Shown: positions 27,296 to 40,000, counted from the stretch's first letter. The stretch is 64,000 bases of DNA from Kuschelorhynchus macadamiae (GCA_030620095.1 JAUTXW010002192.1:186001-250000), one strand, 5' to 3'. Numbers and translations: made by a program. The notes: generated from the sequence alone by a model not told the origin.

Positions 27296-28452
27296 CGAAA
27301 TCAAAATAAAGAACATGTATATATTTGGTGCAATGGTCATATTTTGAATCTCGTGCTAACTGATATTTTTAGAGGGAATATAAAAAAATCTTCGTTTTTT
27401 ACATTATTAAATGCAACTTCCACCTTTTTTCGTGATTCCCATAAGAGAATGGATATTTGGTCTTTTAGTTCTCATGACCAGAAACATCGAAAATTGGATT
27501 ATTGGACAAACAAGTGTCAAAGCAACACGAGATAGAAAAAGTCTTTGGAGACTGTCCGTTGTACTTAGATATTCTGAAAGAAGTATGAAATTATTTTCCT
27601 TTCTCGAGTTTTTTTGAAAATATTTTCAGTTACTGGTTCGCTCTCAAGGTACCTACAAACTAAAGGCTTAGATTTATTAATAGCAAATTCTATGAACAAT
27701 ACTTCAATTATTGAATTAAAAAAGTTTAAACGTGACTTTGAAACATTCGAAGCCTCTTCGAAAAATTTTTTATCTTGGGCATATGATGAAATGGAAAAAC
27801 GAGGTATCGATTTTGATATTGAAGATGATTTCCCGGTTAACAGAATCCGAAAAGTAAAAAGGCATTTCGATAAAAAGTGTTCGGATAAGTCTGTTCATAA
27901 TACAAAAGAAAAATTCAAACTCGATGTATTTCATGTTATAATGGGCAATGCTATTACATCAATTGAAAAACGGTATGAAAAAAATATGACTGAAATTCAA
28001 CCATCAAGAATAAAAGATGAATTAAATACTTTTATAAGGAATCGGCACATTTATAAAATGAGTTTACAGGAATCTTTTCAATTTCAACTGATAAGGATAG
28101 TTTAGATGAAATCAATTTAGGAAATAAATGTCAACGTGGGGTGGAAGAAACTCTTTGCAAAAACTGCGTACATTGTTGCTATCTCGCCACAGTTAAATTC
28201 AACATATTTCAAAATGCATATTTGTACTTAGCTTTACCAATTTATTTTAACCTTACCTGCTGCACAATTATCTTGCGAACGTAGTTTTTCGATGTTAAAA
28301 TGTATCAAACACACACATCGAAATTCTATAATTGATAAACACTTGGAATCGTTCATAATTATGAACATCGAAAGACAGATCACTAGCAAAATTGATAATG
28401 ATTATATTATTAACGAACTAGCTAGAGCAAGTAGCCTTTTTTGTGTTCCTTA
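27296..28452 (+). pseudogene. hAT transposase of element 2, C-terminal half
   Basis: Pieces in order: VYIWCNGHILNLVLTDIF and FFRDSHKRMDIW, then SRYLQTKGLDLLIA and the 163-residue stretch 27614-28105 rich in charged residues. Last comes AQLSCERSFSMLKCIKT with HLESFIIMNIERQ (about 28262-28390), the hAT dimerisation domain, ending at a stop near 28452. It resembles ZMYM1-like transposases. There are two or more frameshifts and no N-terminal domain. Confidence 0.75.
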
Positions 28453-29419
28453 ACTATGAGTGATTTGTCTTTACGTTTGTTAGAAGCACTATGAAGTTTT
28501 ATCAAGATATTTTTTTCTGCAGTATATTTATATGTAGGTTTTTTTGGTTACCAATATAGGCAATATATTTCCTACTTGATTTTGGATACTTAAAAGATAT
28601 TTTTTTTCATATCCATTTTTTCCACGAAGTGCCTAGAAAAAAACTTTTTTTCCTATGGGTCGGTTGTCTGGTACTATTGCCCGGGCCGGTTTGAAAGAGC
28701 CCATCCGCCCCTGAATGTGTTAATACAAAAGAAAGAAAGCGGCATCCTGGGTGATACTGTTTACTGAAAACCGACACTTACGAATAGGTATTTAAATTTT
28801 TCAACATCATCTGTTTCAAAAACAATCCGTCATCAATTGACTAGTCTTCAGGGCTTTGTCAATATGTGATATAAATTCAATTCCGGACGAAACAGAAAAA
28901 CTGACTGAAGCTTTAAAATCAAATGGATATTGAACTGAAAATATTAGGTGTTCGATTAGTCATTATAATAATCCCAGACCTAAACCAGGATTGGATGCTC
29001 AACGACTGGTTGAGTAGTGCAGTTTTAACTTTTATTTAAGGGGCCACTGGTAAAATTGCAAGAATTCTGCAGAGATCTAATATTCGCAAAATCTTTAGTA
29101 CACACAAAAACACCGGACAATGCTTAAACACACCAAAAGATGTAATTTATTTATACTCTTACCAGGGCACAATGATTAATGTAAAAGATACCAAGGTTCT
29201 TGCATCAGTCTCGGGTTATTATAAATGAAACATTATAGAATCTATTGAAATTATTAAGCATACTATAAATTTCAATAGAGACCCGAGCTACGTACTACAT
29301 CATGCGTGGAAACCAATCATCACAGTGATTCATGCGTCGATGGCTTGGCTTGGCAAAAGAATCATTTTTCTATCCTTAAAAACAATTAAGCTAAGGGGGT
29401 GGTCAAAATTCAGTCAAAC

Positions 29420-29990
29420 ATTCTGTACATAGATAATTCGAAATATTATCAGACATCAACCTAATTGTCGCTGGCAGTGCTGTCTGTTCATCTTCCACCC
29501 GCTCTACCCGCCTACAGTAATCTGTTATTTGCGACTTAATATTAGAATTTTTAATACTAGGATACTACTAATAGGATTGTACGCTAGATGGCGTCACCAA
29601 TACTATATTTTATCACGTGTTGTTTTAAAATATCGAGTATCTGGGTCAGAAGTATCGATATCGTAGAATACCGGATCGTATCGTGTATCCCTAACTTGTT
29701 CATATGTTAATGGAATTTTAGGCTAGTCGTAGGCTCGACAGTAAATTTGATTGCGTTGCGTAATTTTACGAGTATGGAAAAAACGTGTGCTATTTTACGT
29801 TAAAAATAAATAGTGCACAATGTTCAATTAATTAGCGTTTTACGCATTTGCATGACAATATGTATTCAGATGACACACTGAATGTATATTGCTCGCATCT
29901 CCTACCTCACTGTCGTTGATGTAAATACATTGAATTGCTTCTTATCATATGAGAAATTGATGCAACCAGTCATTATCAGGATAGTCATTA
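29420..29990. other. Intergenic; no gene seen
   Basis: A mixed-composition block (29460-29680) with a CACCCGCTCTACCCGCC stretch and several ATCGAT/TATCG words. No coding motif. Confidence 0.25.
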
Positions 29991-30640
29991 TTAAAAAGCA
30001 AAACATGTTTTGGAACAATAGGAAACTGTGATGATTATCATCGAATGAGTTGCAGAAAGTAGGGAGTGAAAACACAGAAACAATACTGATGAAAGCGCAA
30101 TTTCACGGTGGGTGGCGAAATGGGTGAAACATCAGTCTAATTTAGATAAAAAGTTATAAATGGAATGCAAATTTGTTATTGGAACTTTGCGTGGAAAAAC
30201 GGTTCGTATATAGTCTAGTCCACAAACTAATAATTCTGATAATTTTTGCTACTGCTTGTAAAAATATGACTGTGGGCTCATTGCATACGAAATTGCATCT
30301 AGACAAATGTGTAAAAATTTCAAACCCGCACCTAAGCAATTTTAATTATTAACGTATTAAGATTTAGAGAAAAACGAGTTTAGTTTCTTGCAAATAACTC
30401 GAAACCTATTAACATTTAAAAAAAATTAAAAATGGATTCTTAAAGACGAAGACATTTCCAACAAAAAAGTCCCAGCTGGCGGAACTCTGTCTCTGTTATT
30501 AATAATTTTGCCCCAAAACTAACCCTAATAAGTAAAAAAAATTATAATATTAAATATTGATTTAAAAATAAAAAAGAGGAGAGACAATATCGATCTGCAA
30601 AAAAATATTTTCACTGGTTTTATATAAAATGAGTTTATTG
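29990..30640 (+). repeat. Dispersed repeat R2, copy 1
   Basis: GAGTTTAGTTTCTTGCAAATA, ACTCGAAACCTATTAA, GACATTTCCAA and GAACTCTGTCTCTGTTATTA recur in the same order at 51.63-52.11 kb and, inverted, at 31.31-31.50 kb. A looser relative of its 5' part is at about 35.1-35.2 kb. The class is unknown. Confidence 0.6.
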
Positions 30641-30644
30641 TTAA

Positions 30645-31300
30645 TTACCAATTCTTTTTAGAGTTCTTAATTAAATTATTTCGCTTTAGGGAGCTTTAAG
30701 CACAACTGTACTATATGAAATTATGACACTGAGATGTTTTTAATTATCATAATTTACTGGTTATTAATTCAAGCTAACAAAAAACTAAAATGTACGTTTT
30801 TAGCTAGCTTTATTTCATAATAACTGATCGATTATAACAATTAAGAACATCGAAATATCATAATATGCTATAGTATAGTTGTAATAAAGTCTGCATGAAG
30901 CGAAATAATTTAGTGGCTTTTGCTTAACAGTTATTCAATTTAAAAAGAAATGAAAACTTTAAAAAAATCGTTGCAATATTTTCTTTTTAGTGGGATATTG
31001 TTCCTTCAAGTATCTAGATAATACCACACATTATTTTATTCCGCCTTTAAAATTTTAGATGGTAAGACATTATACGCGTAGTATTAGACATCAAAATACC
31101 GAATTGACTGAACACATTGTGATTAAATAATTAAGAATAGGTTTAACGCCGCCTTCACGCAGAAAAATTTTCAAGGTGGGATAAAATATATTTTTTCATT
31201 TTTTAGTGAATTTTTTTAAAGTCGGTTTCATTTTTTTCAAAAATTTGTATTAAATTAATATTTAATAATATAAATTTTTTTGAGGCAACGTAACGACTTG
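30645..31300. other. Intergenic; no gene seen
   Basis: AT-rich sequence without motifs. Confidence 0.3.
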
Positions 31301-31304
31301 ATGC

Positions 31305-31500
31305 TCGCCGCGCGGGTCTCTATTATCAACATTAAATTAAAATTATTGGAAATTTCTTCCTCTTTAAAAACCTTTTTAAATTCTTAAATGGTAATAGTTT
31401 TAGTTATTTGCAAAAACTAAACTCCTTTTTTTTTAATGCTAATTTGCTAATAACTTTTGAAATTGTCTAGGTGCGGGTGTGAAATGTCTGCAAGTTTTTC
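31305..31500 (-). repeat. Dispersed repeat R2, inverted partial copy
   Basis: Read on the minus strand it carries GTTTAGTTTTTGCAAATAAC and ACTATTACCATTTAAGAA, matching the core of R2. Confidence 0.5.
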
Positions 31501-31688
31501 TAAACATCATGCCGAATCCAGTGAGCTCTACCCTTAGAGTAAGAATTAAAGTAGAGATCACAATTCATTTGTAAATGACGTTAGGGGTATGCGCCAACAT
31601 GGTTCCCCTATTTTTCACATTCTATCGACCAATGTTTACAATAAAACAAGACGTGAGGATGGCCCATCTTCAAGCCGTGGTCATTTGT

Positions 31689-32440
31689 TGACGAATGCCA
31701 GTGGCGGCGCGAGTTTTCACTTCCCGCATAAGGAAATATCATTAATCGTGAAAAAATCATCGTTCCGGGTTTTTACAGATCTTAGTGTTTTTTCATAACT
31801 GTCGGTCTGTCGGTCTGTTACGGTATAGTTAAAAAATCCACTTAATTTTATTTAATTTTCCACAAAAACTACGTCTGATACAAAAAAATATTGGTATGAA
31901 TTCAATATGGCGGAACAAAATGACGACCTGTTAAAATATTTGATGTACGAAAATGAAGAAATGGGTCATGCTTCATTATCGTTGACAAAAGGAAGGATTC
32001 TTACCTATTCCTTAACGAGGCAAATTGGTATTTTTACAAATATCAAAGAAATAATTGTTCCCTACTTTACTATTAAAATCAAACCAATAAGGTAGGTAAG
32101 TTTAAAAGGAAATTTGTTGTTTATATATTATTAAATTTTAGTTTTTAGGTATGTTTGACTGCCATTTTGTAATTGTGACATTTAGAAAAATTATTTGTTC
32201 AGTTATTAAAAATGTCATCTTAAACTGTAACTGTCAAGTTAGACCTTGTCTAAATTTAAACCTCTTTAGTGAATACTATTGTTAGAGTTCTAAACTATAA
32301 TCAATGATTTTAACGCGCTTTTATTGGCTTCCTTCCTGATTGTATGTCTGGTTCAAATTTTGTAATGGAGTTTTCACCACTTCCATTACCGAGTATTATC
32401 AAATTTGACATGCATACACTTTCGGATATAAAAAATCCGA
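31689..32440. other. Solo hAT-type end and R1 fragment
   Basis: CCAGTGGCGGCGCGAG (31689) resembles the end of hAT 3, but no partner end was found. It is followed by R1 words TTTTTACAGATCTTAGTG, GTCGGTCTGTCGGTCTG and TATGGCGGAACAAAATG up to about 31925. The rest is featureless. Confidence 0.45.
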
Positions 32441-32459
32441 ATTTTTTTAGTCAACGTTT

Positions 32460-33090
32460 AGAAATCCAAAATGGTGGGGCCAATACGGCCGACGAATTTT
32501 GTTACTTGTCTAAATTAAACTGAAAACTGATGCCTAGGAAAATTTAAGAGTGTCAGCATTTAAAAATTCAAAATAGCGGTGCCAAAATGACAGTGTCAAC
32601 AGGTCGGACGGATAATTTTAACATTTGTGGTGATTATTTAAGAATGCACAACAAAAATCAAAATGGTGGCGCTAATATAGCGAACGAATTTTGTCATTTG
32701 TATAGATTCGGCTGAAATATCAGTCTCTAGAACTATTTAAGAATGAAAGTTATGAGATTTTATCAATATTTGAGAACTAAAAATGGCGGCACCAACATAG
32801 CAGACTAATTTCAAATTGTTTGCAGATTTGATTAAAATACGGTATTTAGGGGTATTTAAGACTGCACATCATGAATTTTTGTCAACATTTTAAAAATTCA
32901 AGATTGTAATGCCAACATAGCGGCGGAATTTTAACATTTGTACAGATTTAAGAATACATATCATACATTTTAGTAAATATTTAAAAAATGAGAGTAGGAA
33001 TGCCTAGATTGCGAGCGAATTTTAACATTTATACAGATTTGTCTAAAAACCGATATTAAGAGTACAATTTATACATTTTTAGTGACAAAT
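32460..33090 (+). repeat. Degenerate tandem repeat, period about 110-120 bp
   Basis: At least five units share AAATGGCGGCRCCAAYATAG, then CGAATTTTRACATTTGT, CAGATT and TTTAAGAATGCACA. Units begin near 32.47, 32.57, 32.66, 32.78, 32.89 and 32.99 kb. Coding is excluded by stops. Confidence 0.75.
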
Positions 33091-33099
33091 ATTCAAAAT

Positions 33100-33615
33100 G
33101 GGGATCCATCAATCAATCCAATAAGTACTTTTTTCAAATATTTTTAAACATTTAATTAGGCCACCGTTTTGTTCCCCCATTTTGAATTTGTCTCAACATT
33201 TTTACCAGTTCATCCCTATATAATATTTGATTTTTGAGTAAAATTTGAACATAATCGATGCAGTTTATAACATTTTATTAGGCCGCCATTTTGAATTTGT
33301 AGTAAAACTTATCAGTTGATGGTCATGTCACCCTAATTTTTCTGCAAAATTTGAATAAATGAATAAGCAGTTTTTAAGTAATATTTTTTTAACATTTCAA
33401 TAGACCGCCATTTTGTTCAGCCATATTGGATTTTTACCAAAATGTTACCACGTCATCATCATATGACCTTTAATTTTTAACCAGATCTTGAAGTAAATAG
33501 GACAAGCAGTTCTTGAGCTCTGTCGCGGACAGACATACAGACTAACCGACGGAACTGAGAAAACAGGTTTTTTGCAACTAGAATACTTTCCTCTTGCGAG
33601 AAAAGCAAAAAAAGC
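33100..33615 (-). repeat. Dispersed repeat R1, inverted copy
   Basis: Reading plus: TTAGGCCGCCATTTTGAA, AGACCGCCATTTTGTTC, then CATATGACCTTTAATTTTTAA, the ACAGACATACAGACTAACCG run and ATACTTTCCTCTTGCGAG at the end. This is R1 in reverse order, including the hairpin-like head. Confidence 0.7.
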
Positions 33616-33659
33616 GAGCGCTATAAGATAAGAATAGAATAGCCAATTGTCATATTGTT

Positions 33660-35914
33660 TTTCCATGTTAATAGCTAAAATTTAAAAAATAAAAGATTAT
33701 TTTTTTAAGTTTCAATATCCTAAATCTTAAATTTTAACCAGTTTAGAACATGTTTACAAACACATTTTTACTTTTAATACCCAAAGAATCACCACTTAAA
33801 TTCCTTTACCTGACACCATGTCATTGGCCCAACTCAAGTGAAAATTAAAATAAGGCGCGATATCATCCGAAACTTTATTATTTCCCCAGGTTTCATCCAA
33901 AATCTAGTGATTTTCGAAATCGCAGTACGTTTTTTTGAGCGTGAGACGCCCTTTGACTATTTTAATATAGTATAGATATATACTATAATTATTTTTATTC
34001 TCTGATAGGAAAAACTATTGTAATCGTCAAAAAAATCACCTCAGAGTCTTTCTAATATCATTTTGCTTCTGAGAATTCTTACAAGACCCTTGACGAAATA
34101 AACGTTCTATTATACTGAACCGGATTGGTCAATACGTCATGAGATCCAAAATAAGTGAATAAGGTATCTTCCATTAGACATGTCTTGCTGTTTATTTAGT
34201 GACTAAAAGAAAATTCCAAACTTAAACGGCCATTTTTTTACACTCACATTGCCGCACCATAGTTAGGTCAACTAAAGCTCCTAATTTTGAAATGTCCAAG
34301 ATAAAGTAAATAAAACTTATTTATTAAATATTTAAAAAATCAATGTTCTTCTAATGCCATCGCACCTTTAGAACCCTGCTTCTTGAAGTAAGGCAACATA
34401 TAAATAGAAGATTTGAACCATATCAACAAATACACAATAATACAATAAAACACATGCAGTAGTGCCGCTAAAAAAAGCTTGGTATCTAATAAAATATTTT
34501 TTAACAAATTAATTTAATTGGTTTTTAAGCCACGCCGGTCACGTGACCCTGTAACAATCTTTACTGTAGACTATTATACTTTTTTGCTATAAGGATCCCT
34601 GGTCAATAAAAGTGGGATATCTAACTAAAACTCTTGTTACTGGTGTAAACTGATCTGAGGCTTTGGGTATTTTAGTTTGTATTTTACTATTTTGCAATAA
34701 AAGTAATTTCTTGATACTATTTAGAAACTAATACTGGAAACACATTACTATTCTTCGTATGAAATTTTTATTGCATCATGTTTAAACATATTCACCGTAA
34801 TATAAATTGGTATAAACATTGGTGTTCCTGGCTAGTCTTGGCATCGTCGTACGATAGACCTTATACTGTGACGAATCTTGGCAGTGGCTAAATATGTAAA
34901 TAATGAACTCTATTTTTATTCTTACTCTAAGGCTCTACCTCATATTTTTAAAGCTCTACCTCATATTTTTAGAAGCAGTAGCAAGAATTAACACCATTTT
35001 GAGTTTGGGAATTAGACTAATAATGCTATCAACAAGGAAGAAAATAGAAGGTTTCAATTGAATGATATACAAGGAGATTTATAAATAACAATCGAAAAAT
35101 ATTAATCGGAAAATGTAGTGGTTATCAACATAATGCAGAATGTAGGGATATTTAGTAAAACAACAAAAGCGTTACATATAAAAGCACAATTTCACGAGGA
35201 CAAAATATCGAGCTTATAAAAATTTCAGATAAAAAGTTGAAACTAGAGTATGCTACCTGCTATGTGTAGCTTATGTTGCAATCTGTTATTGTGACTAAGA
35301 TCTACCGTCTTGCATAATTATTTACTTCCGAAACTAAAAGGTCTCCATATTTAGTATACAATCTGTATGCATTTTGATATAAAAAATGTTTTGATAGGCA
35401 GGCTTTTCGTCTTTCCTGCAAAAACTAGATCACGTATACATATCGTTTGTGAGGTGTTAAAAGCGGAACATTTCGCATGAAGAGGTATCTAGAAAAAGTT
35501 TCAAAACGATCACTTTCTCACTAATAACGTATACTATTTTATGTATGACCACAAAGGAGCGGCGTTTTCTTGTTTTATTAAAACTAAAGGACGTATATGA
35601 ACAGAAATATCTGTACTGTATTATTCGTGTCATCCCTGCTCTATGTAGGCGAACTAAAAGTTGATTTCTATCAAGACGATTGATTTTTAAATGAGGCACA
35701 TCTGAGTCTGTTAAACATGTTAAGGATTCTAATGTTAACATGTGTCTTGGAGTTAAGACATTGATGATCTGAACTAGTACCATACAAGGGTCGTAATTCA
35801 AAAACGATTCTTTAAATTAAATCCTCGTGTGTTAAAATATGTGTACCAAGTACAAAAGCTAAATATATTTTACCGAATTTCAAATCTGCTTCATGCAGGC
35901 CTTCAAACTGAAGT
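33660..35914. other. Intergenic; no gene seen
   Basis: AT-rich. A 22-bp direct repeat (GCTCTACCTCATATTTTTA, twice) is at about 34941-34983. R2-related words are near 35.1-35.2 kb. The 114-aa frame at 35801-35457 has no motif I recognise. Confidence 0.3.
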
Positions 35915-35922
35915 GCTACATC

Positions 35923-36855
35923 CAGGGACGTATAAAGGGGTGGGCGCCGGCCCTCCCCCCCAATTAGCCTATCTAAATATATTATATGGTACGCTCATAT
36001 AAGCACAATATTTTTCACGAAATAAAATACTCAAACCACAACACAAAATATTTCTACTAGTAAGAATCCCAAGTATAAGCTGACTCTTACCTAATTAAAA
36101 CAAAGAAAATATAAACTAATAATCGCTCTAATAATCCCGGTCTCTAGTGTTTCATGTGAGCGAACTTTCTCTTGTTTAAGAAATATTTTATCAAGTGAGA
36201 AGTCATTGGTAAAAAATAAATCTGTAGAGAGTAAAAGATATTTTCCCGGAAAATAAGAGAAGAATAAATTTAATTTTATGAATTGTTTTTTTTTGTTTTT
36301 CTTTTAGTTAACGGTTTATATTATTTATATTTATTTTTTATTAGTTTTAGTAATACTTCCACAACTGTACGTTAAATAAAAGCGAAAACACATGTTTCTT
36401 CAGATGTGTTTAATTAAGTTGTATAAAATAAAATTTGTTATTTAATTCAAAAACCCAAAACACATGTAGAAAATTCGTTTTAATTTTAATCATTAATGTA
36501 AAAAAAATCTTTAGTAGGAAAATATGCCACTTTGACACACTAATGGCAGACCTTGTATATAGGCCCTCTAGAACTATTAGAGAGTAGAGACTCTTCTTCG
36601 ATATGAAATACTAATATGGGGTGGAACATATACCATACATCTAGAGCCGTTAAAAATCATTCAAAATCATATTGTTAAAGTTTTATAAGAACACTTTATA
36701 TAAGAACAGTTTCCACTTTTGTTTACAAGAATACAAACAAACAATTGATTGCTCATCGCTACAACACGAATGGCAGACCCTGTATATAAGCCCCTCTAGA
36801 ACTATCTGTGCCCCCCACTGGCCCCCCAAAAATGAGTTTTCTGTCTACGTTCCTA
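35923..36855 (+). mobile_element. hAT transposon 4, TSD GCTACATC
   Basis: Left end CAGGGACGTATAAA; right end complement TAGGAACGTAGACA. Perfect 8-bp GCTACATC repeats lie at 35915-35922 and 36856-36863. 933 bp, internally deleted. It contains a direct repeat of about 40 bp (AATGGCAGACCYTGTATATA, at 36533 and 36769). Confidence 0.9.
36118..36256 (+). pseudogene. hAT transposase dimerisation-domain remnant (element 4)
   Basis: Encodes ALIIPVSSVSCERTFSCLR, then NILSSEKSLVKNKSVESKR and a stop. SCERTFS is the hallmark of the hAT C-terminal dimerisation domain. Only about 45 residues remain. Confidence 0.75.
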
Positions 36856-36863
36856 GCTACATC

Positions 36864-38380
36864 TTTAATATTTTCTTGAGTCTAGGCTTTTTTGATTACT
36901 TATTCAATGCGTCAATACATTTTGTACCATTATCACTATTTATTTGGGAACAACGGCCAAGACGCAATATAAATTGTCATTCTCTGTGGACAAATCCCCG
37001 CATAGTTCGATAGAATTTTACTTTTACTTTTTTGGTTCTACGGTGTTTATCTTTAGTTTCAAAAAATTAACCTACTACAAAATTTGTGGAGGCTATCGAG
37101 AAGGCTTTGGATTCCGTAACTCGATTAACTGGGAGGCTATCCATTTGAGGTGTTAGAGCTACATGATTGAAATGGCAGCATTTTAAGTATTTATGCAATG
37201 GTTTTCTAATTGATCGGTGCGGGGAAACCATTCAATAATTTTGAGCTAAAAGAACTATACGGGTGAGAAATGGTCAGATAAACCAGAATCAAAGTTTTGA
37301 AAATCTATAATTATTAGGCTATTGTTTACAATTAGATATTAGATATTTTTAATTATACAGGATATCTCAGAAACGCGGTATTATATGTAATTTATTTATT
37401 TTAAATATAGGGTCCTATAGATTATTTCGATTTATCGAATAATTCTAGACATTTTTTATAAAACAATTAAATTCTATTAAAAATTCAAATCATTATATAA
37501 AATGATATTTCATATTTTGGTATTTTGGGACAATGTCAAAACTAAACGGCTTGGCTTAAAATAAAACAAGTAGAGCATTTTTACATGGTTTTCTGAGTTC
37601 GACCACATTTAATTCCAATTTCATATTTTTCAACTTTCCTTAGTAAATTTTACAATGTGGCCCCATTTTGTACTGAGTATTACCTCTTCATCACTTCGAT
37701 CTTACTTTGAGAAGTTGCGGCTGTCATTTTTTATTTTTCTCTCTATAACAGGATTTTTCACAATTTTACGAAAAACTGATTCTGGTAGTTTCGTACTTCG
37801 TACTGTTTGTTCATAACTCCGCGTTCAGTAAGGGTTAAATAAAAGTTTTTTGTAATTTGATTAATGTCCACAGACAAATGTTTTCTATTTTTGCCATTCG
37901 AAAATTACTTTAACACAAGTGATTCTCACGAATGATTATAGATAGCTAAATCTTAATGTAGTTTAAGTATCTGCCACGATAACTACGGCCCATACCTGTC
38001 TTTTTACCTGTGCAAATTACAAGTCCACAATGCTCTTTTATTCTTCTTTAAAATCGCTCTTACTTTCTTATACCTCTGAATATACTTTATTAACTTCTAG
38101 TCTAACCGAAAGTTGATATACTTACATACCAAATATTATATTCTTTAATAGGATGAAAAACTAGTACCACGACATATCGTAAAAGTTCGAAAAAAAAACA
38201 TTTTTCGGTTACTAATAATATATTTTGTTTCAGGCCAACATATGACTGAAACGTTTTAATATAAAATCGTAAAAATAATAAATAATTAACATCTGACAGT
38301 TGTCAACAATGTTATCAACATAAAATAAATAATAATACTAGTAAAATATAGTGAAAGATCCATATATGAACAGATCATTT
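36864..38380. other. Intergenic, 3' flank of CYP6 gene B
   Basis: AT-rich. Open frames around 36.7-37.2 kb overlap transposon debris and have no motif. No clear polyadenylation signal was identified for gene B. Confidence 0.3.
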
Positions 38381-38550
38381 TTATGCACGAATTTTGGAAG
38401 CATTCAGCCAAACATCGCCTTTCACAGTTATTATACCAATTCTTGGTGCCATAGTAATAGGCGTAGGAGTTTTCTCGTTGAGAGTGAATCTGTATTTTCT
38501 GAGAAGTGATACCAAACCAACTTTAGATTGGAGCAGTCCGAAACGCATAC
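38381..38550 (-). CDS. CYP6 gene B, exon 3 (C-terminus)
   Basis: The acceptor TTTTTTAG is followed by GTATGCGTTTCGG, encoding MRFGLLQSKVGLVSLLRKY and ending WLNASKIRA plus a stop, two residues longer than gene A. No initiator is needed, and at 170 nt the exon is easy to overlook. It is separated from exon 2 by a 4,957-bp intron holding two Jockey-like LINE fragments, a (TA)n tract and an R2/R4-type retrotransposon fragment. Reading frame and splice phase agree exactly with exon 2. Confidence 0.93.
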
Positions 38551-39699
38551 CTAAAAAAAATCGGAGTTATACTACTAGTTTTTAAAAGTAAAGAAATAGG
38601 AATTTTAAATGAACACTAAAATTCCTGATTTTTTTTGTGAATCCTCGGTATTTTTATATAATAGTAAAATGTGTAGACAAATATAATAATATGCTTGTCT
38701 TATTAGCTCTCTTATGAGCCTCGTTATAGCGGTTTTTGCATTGGGGTGCCTTGAATTAGATCAATGACCTTTCGAGAAAACATAATTGGTATGGTTTTTC
38801 AAATATGTAATAATGAACATTACATTAACGTCTGGTTTATAACTCAGAACACTAAAGATAGTAAAATATTTTTGAATTAGCATGGAAAATCAAATTGACC
38901 TGAAGAATTTAATTTCAAACACTGACAATATTCGTTTTGACAAAGCTGTATTATTACCTATATGACTTATCAAGGAACCGCTTAATTACAACTGTTAACC
39001 AACCAACGCGATACATCGCATTTTGTTTATTTTCAAGGTAGCTGTTTTACTTTTTTGGTTTTTTTTGTAAAATGTCTTACGGTATTGTTTGTTTTAAAAA
39101 CAATATGTAGACCATCATTTTTTTATTTTATTTTTTACATTATTTGTTCTACAGGATACAAACAGGTTAGGTTACGTAAATTCTGTATTCCATATTCAGT
39201 AAATCCACTTAATTTTGTAAAAAAATTATGTAACTTAACAATTAGTATAAATCAATTACAATACTAATAAACTGTAACAACAACAATAACAATAATCTGA
39301 TAGAAATGGAGAAAATTCTGATCTAAAAAAAAATCCTAAAGAAAAATGCATATATTCTCGTTTTTATTCTAAAATCAACATTTTTAATTCAGACTTCAGC
39401 CTACTTCGGGAAGTTATTGAAAAAAAACCCTAAATTTGAATTTGAAAAATATCGATTTGTGGATCTCATCATCTGACTTATAGGAGAGTTTTGGGAAGTA
39501 TATGTATTTCTGTAAGGAATATGGAAAATGTGTGTATTTCTCAGAGGACGCGGTGGGACATTAAATTTTATTTTTGAGACCAGTCCACCCTATTCGAAAG
39601 TATCCGAAATAGGCACCGAATGTCAAAAAAATTCTCCGTTTTTTTCAATGATGGCATGTTTATATTTAATCTAAGATTATTGTTTATAAAGTAAGCATT

Positions 39700-40000
39700 T
39701 TAAAAATTTATTTTGAACTCTTTCTAGTCTGTCTGTATATACAGCATATATAGGACTCCATATGATAGAAGCAAAATTTAATTTACTGTACACATAGGCA
39801 ATAGTATAAAGAAATGTATGATTTTTCATTCTTAAAATATTGTGCCTGCCTGTTAATAAAACCCAACATCTGGACTGATTTTAACTTACTCACTATTAAG
39901 GTTTGGTCAATATTGTCAAAAGCTTTACTGAAGTCCTTGTTTGGCATCTACCCGAATACGGATATCCAAACCTTTTTTAATAAACTGTGTGTATACCAAA
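39700..40000 (-). mobile_element. Jockey-like LINE fragment with internal deletion
   Basis: The minus strand reads KDFSKAFDNIDQTLIVSKL (early RT), then directly MLGFINRQAQYFKNEKSY and SLYYCL and YGVLYMLYIQT (post-RT region). The middle of the RT is missing. Inside intron 2 of gene B. Confidence 0.6.

Larger units (their letters stand above)
24073..28713 (+). mobile_element. hAT transposon 2 (outer), TSD AATGTGTT
   Basis: The ends are CAGGGGCGAATG and CATCCGCCCCTG (inverted), flanked by perfect AATGTGTT at 24065-24072 and 28714-28721. The insertion splits the Penelope-like RT between codons. Removing hAT 3 leaves about 1.8 kb with only the C-terminal half of a plus-strand transposase. Confidence 0.93.
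23390..29400 (+). mobile_element. Penelope-like retroelement interrupted by nested hATs
   Basis: RT sequence PVITNIFMEAFEEIGLSS and VYWF (about 23850-23945), then VSDGDLPFLNV, runs to 24064-24072. It resumes after the hAT at 28714 with LIQKKESGILGDTVY and KPTLTNRYLNF. GATGKIARILQRSNIRKIF and TKVLASVSGYY of the nuclease region follow to about 29225. A minus-oriented copy of this 3' part lies at 23400-23840, ending in CCTGAAGATG..CGAAACGTCGG (23435-23398), so the element has the inverted partial terminal repeat often seen in Penelope-like elements. Multiple stops; inactive. Confidence 0.75.

Noticed and set aside
35457..35801. 114-aa minus open frame
   Set aside because: No motif or supporting context; it lies in repeat-like AT-rich sequence.
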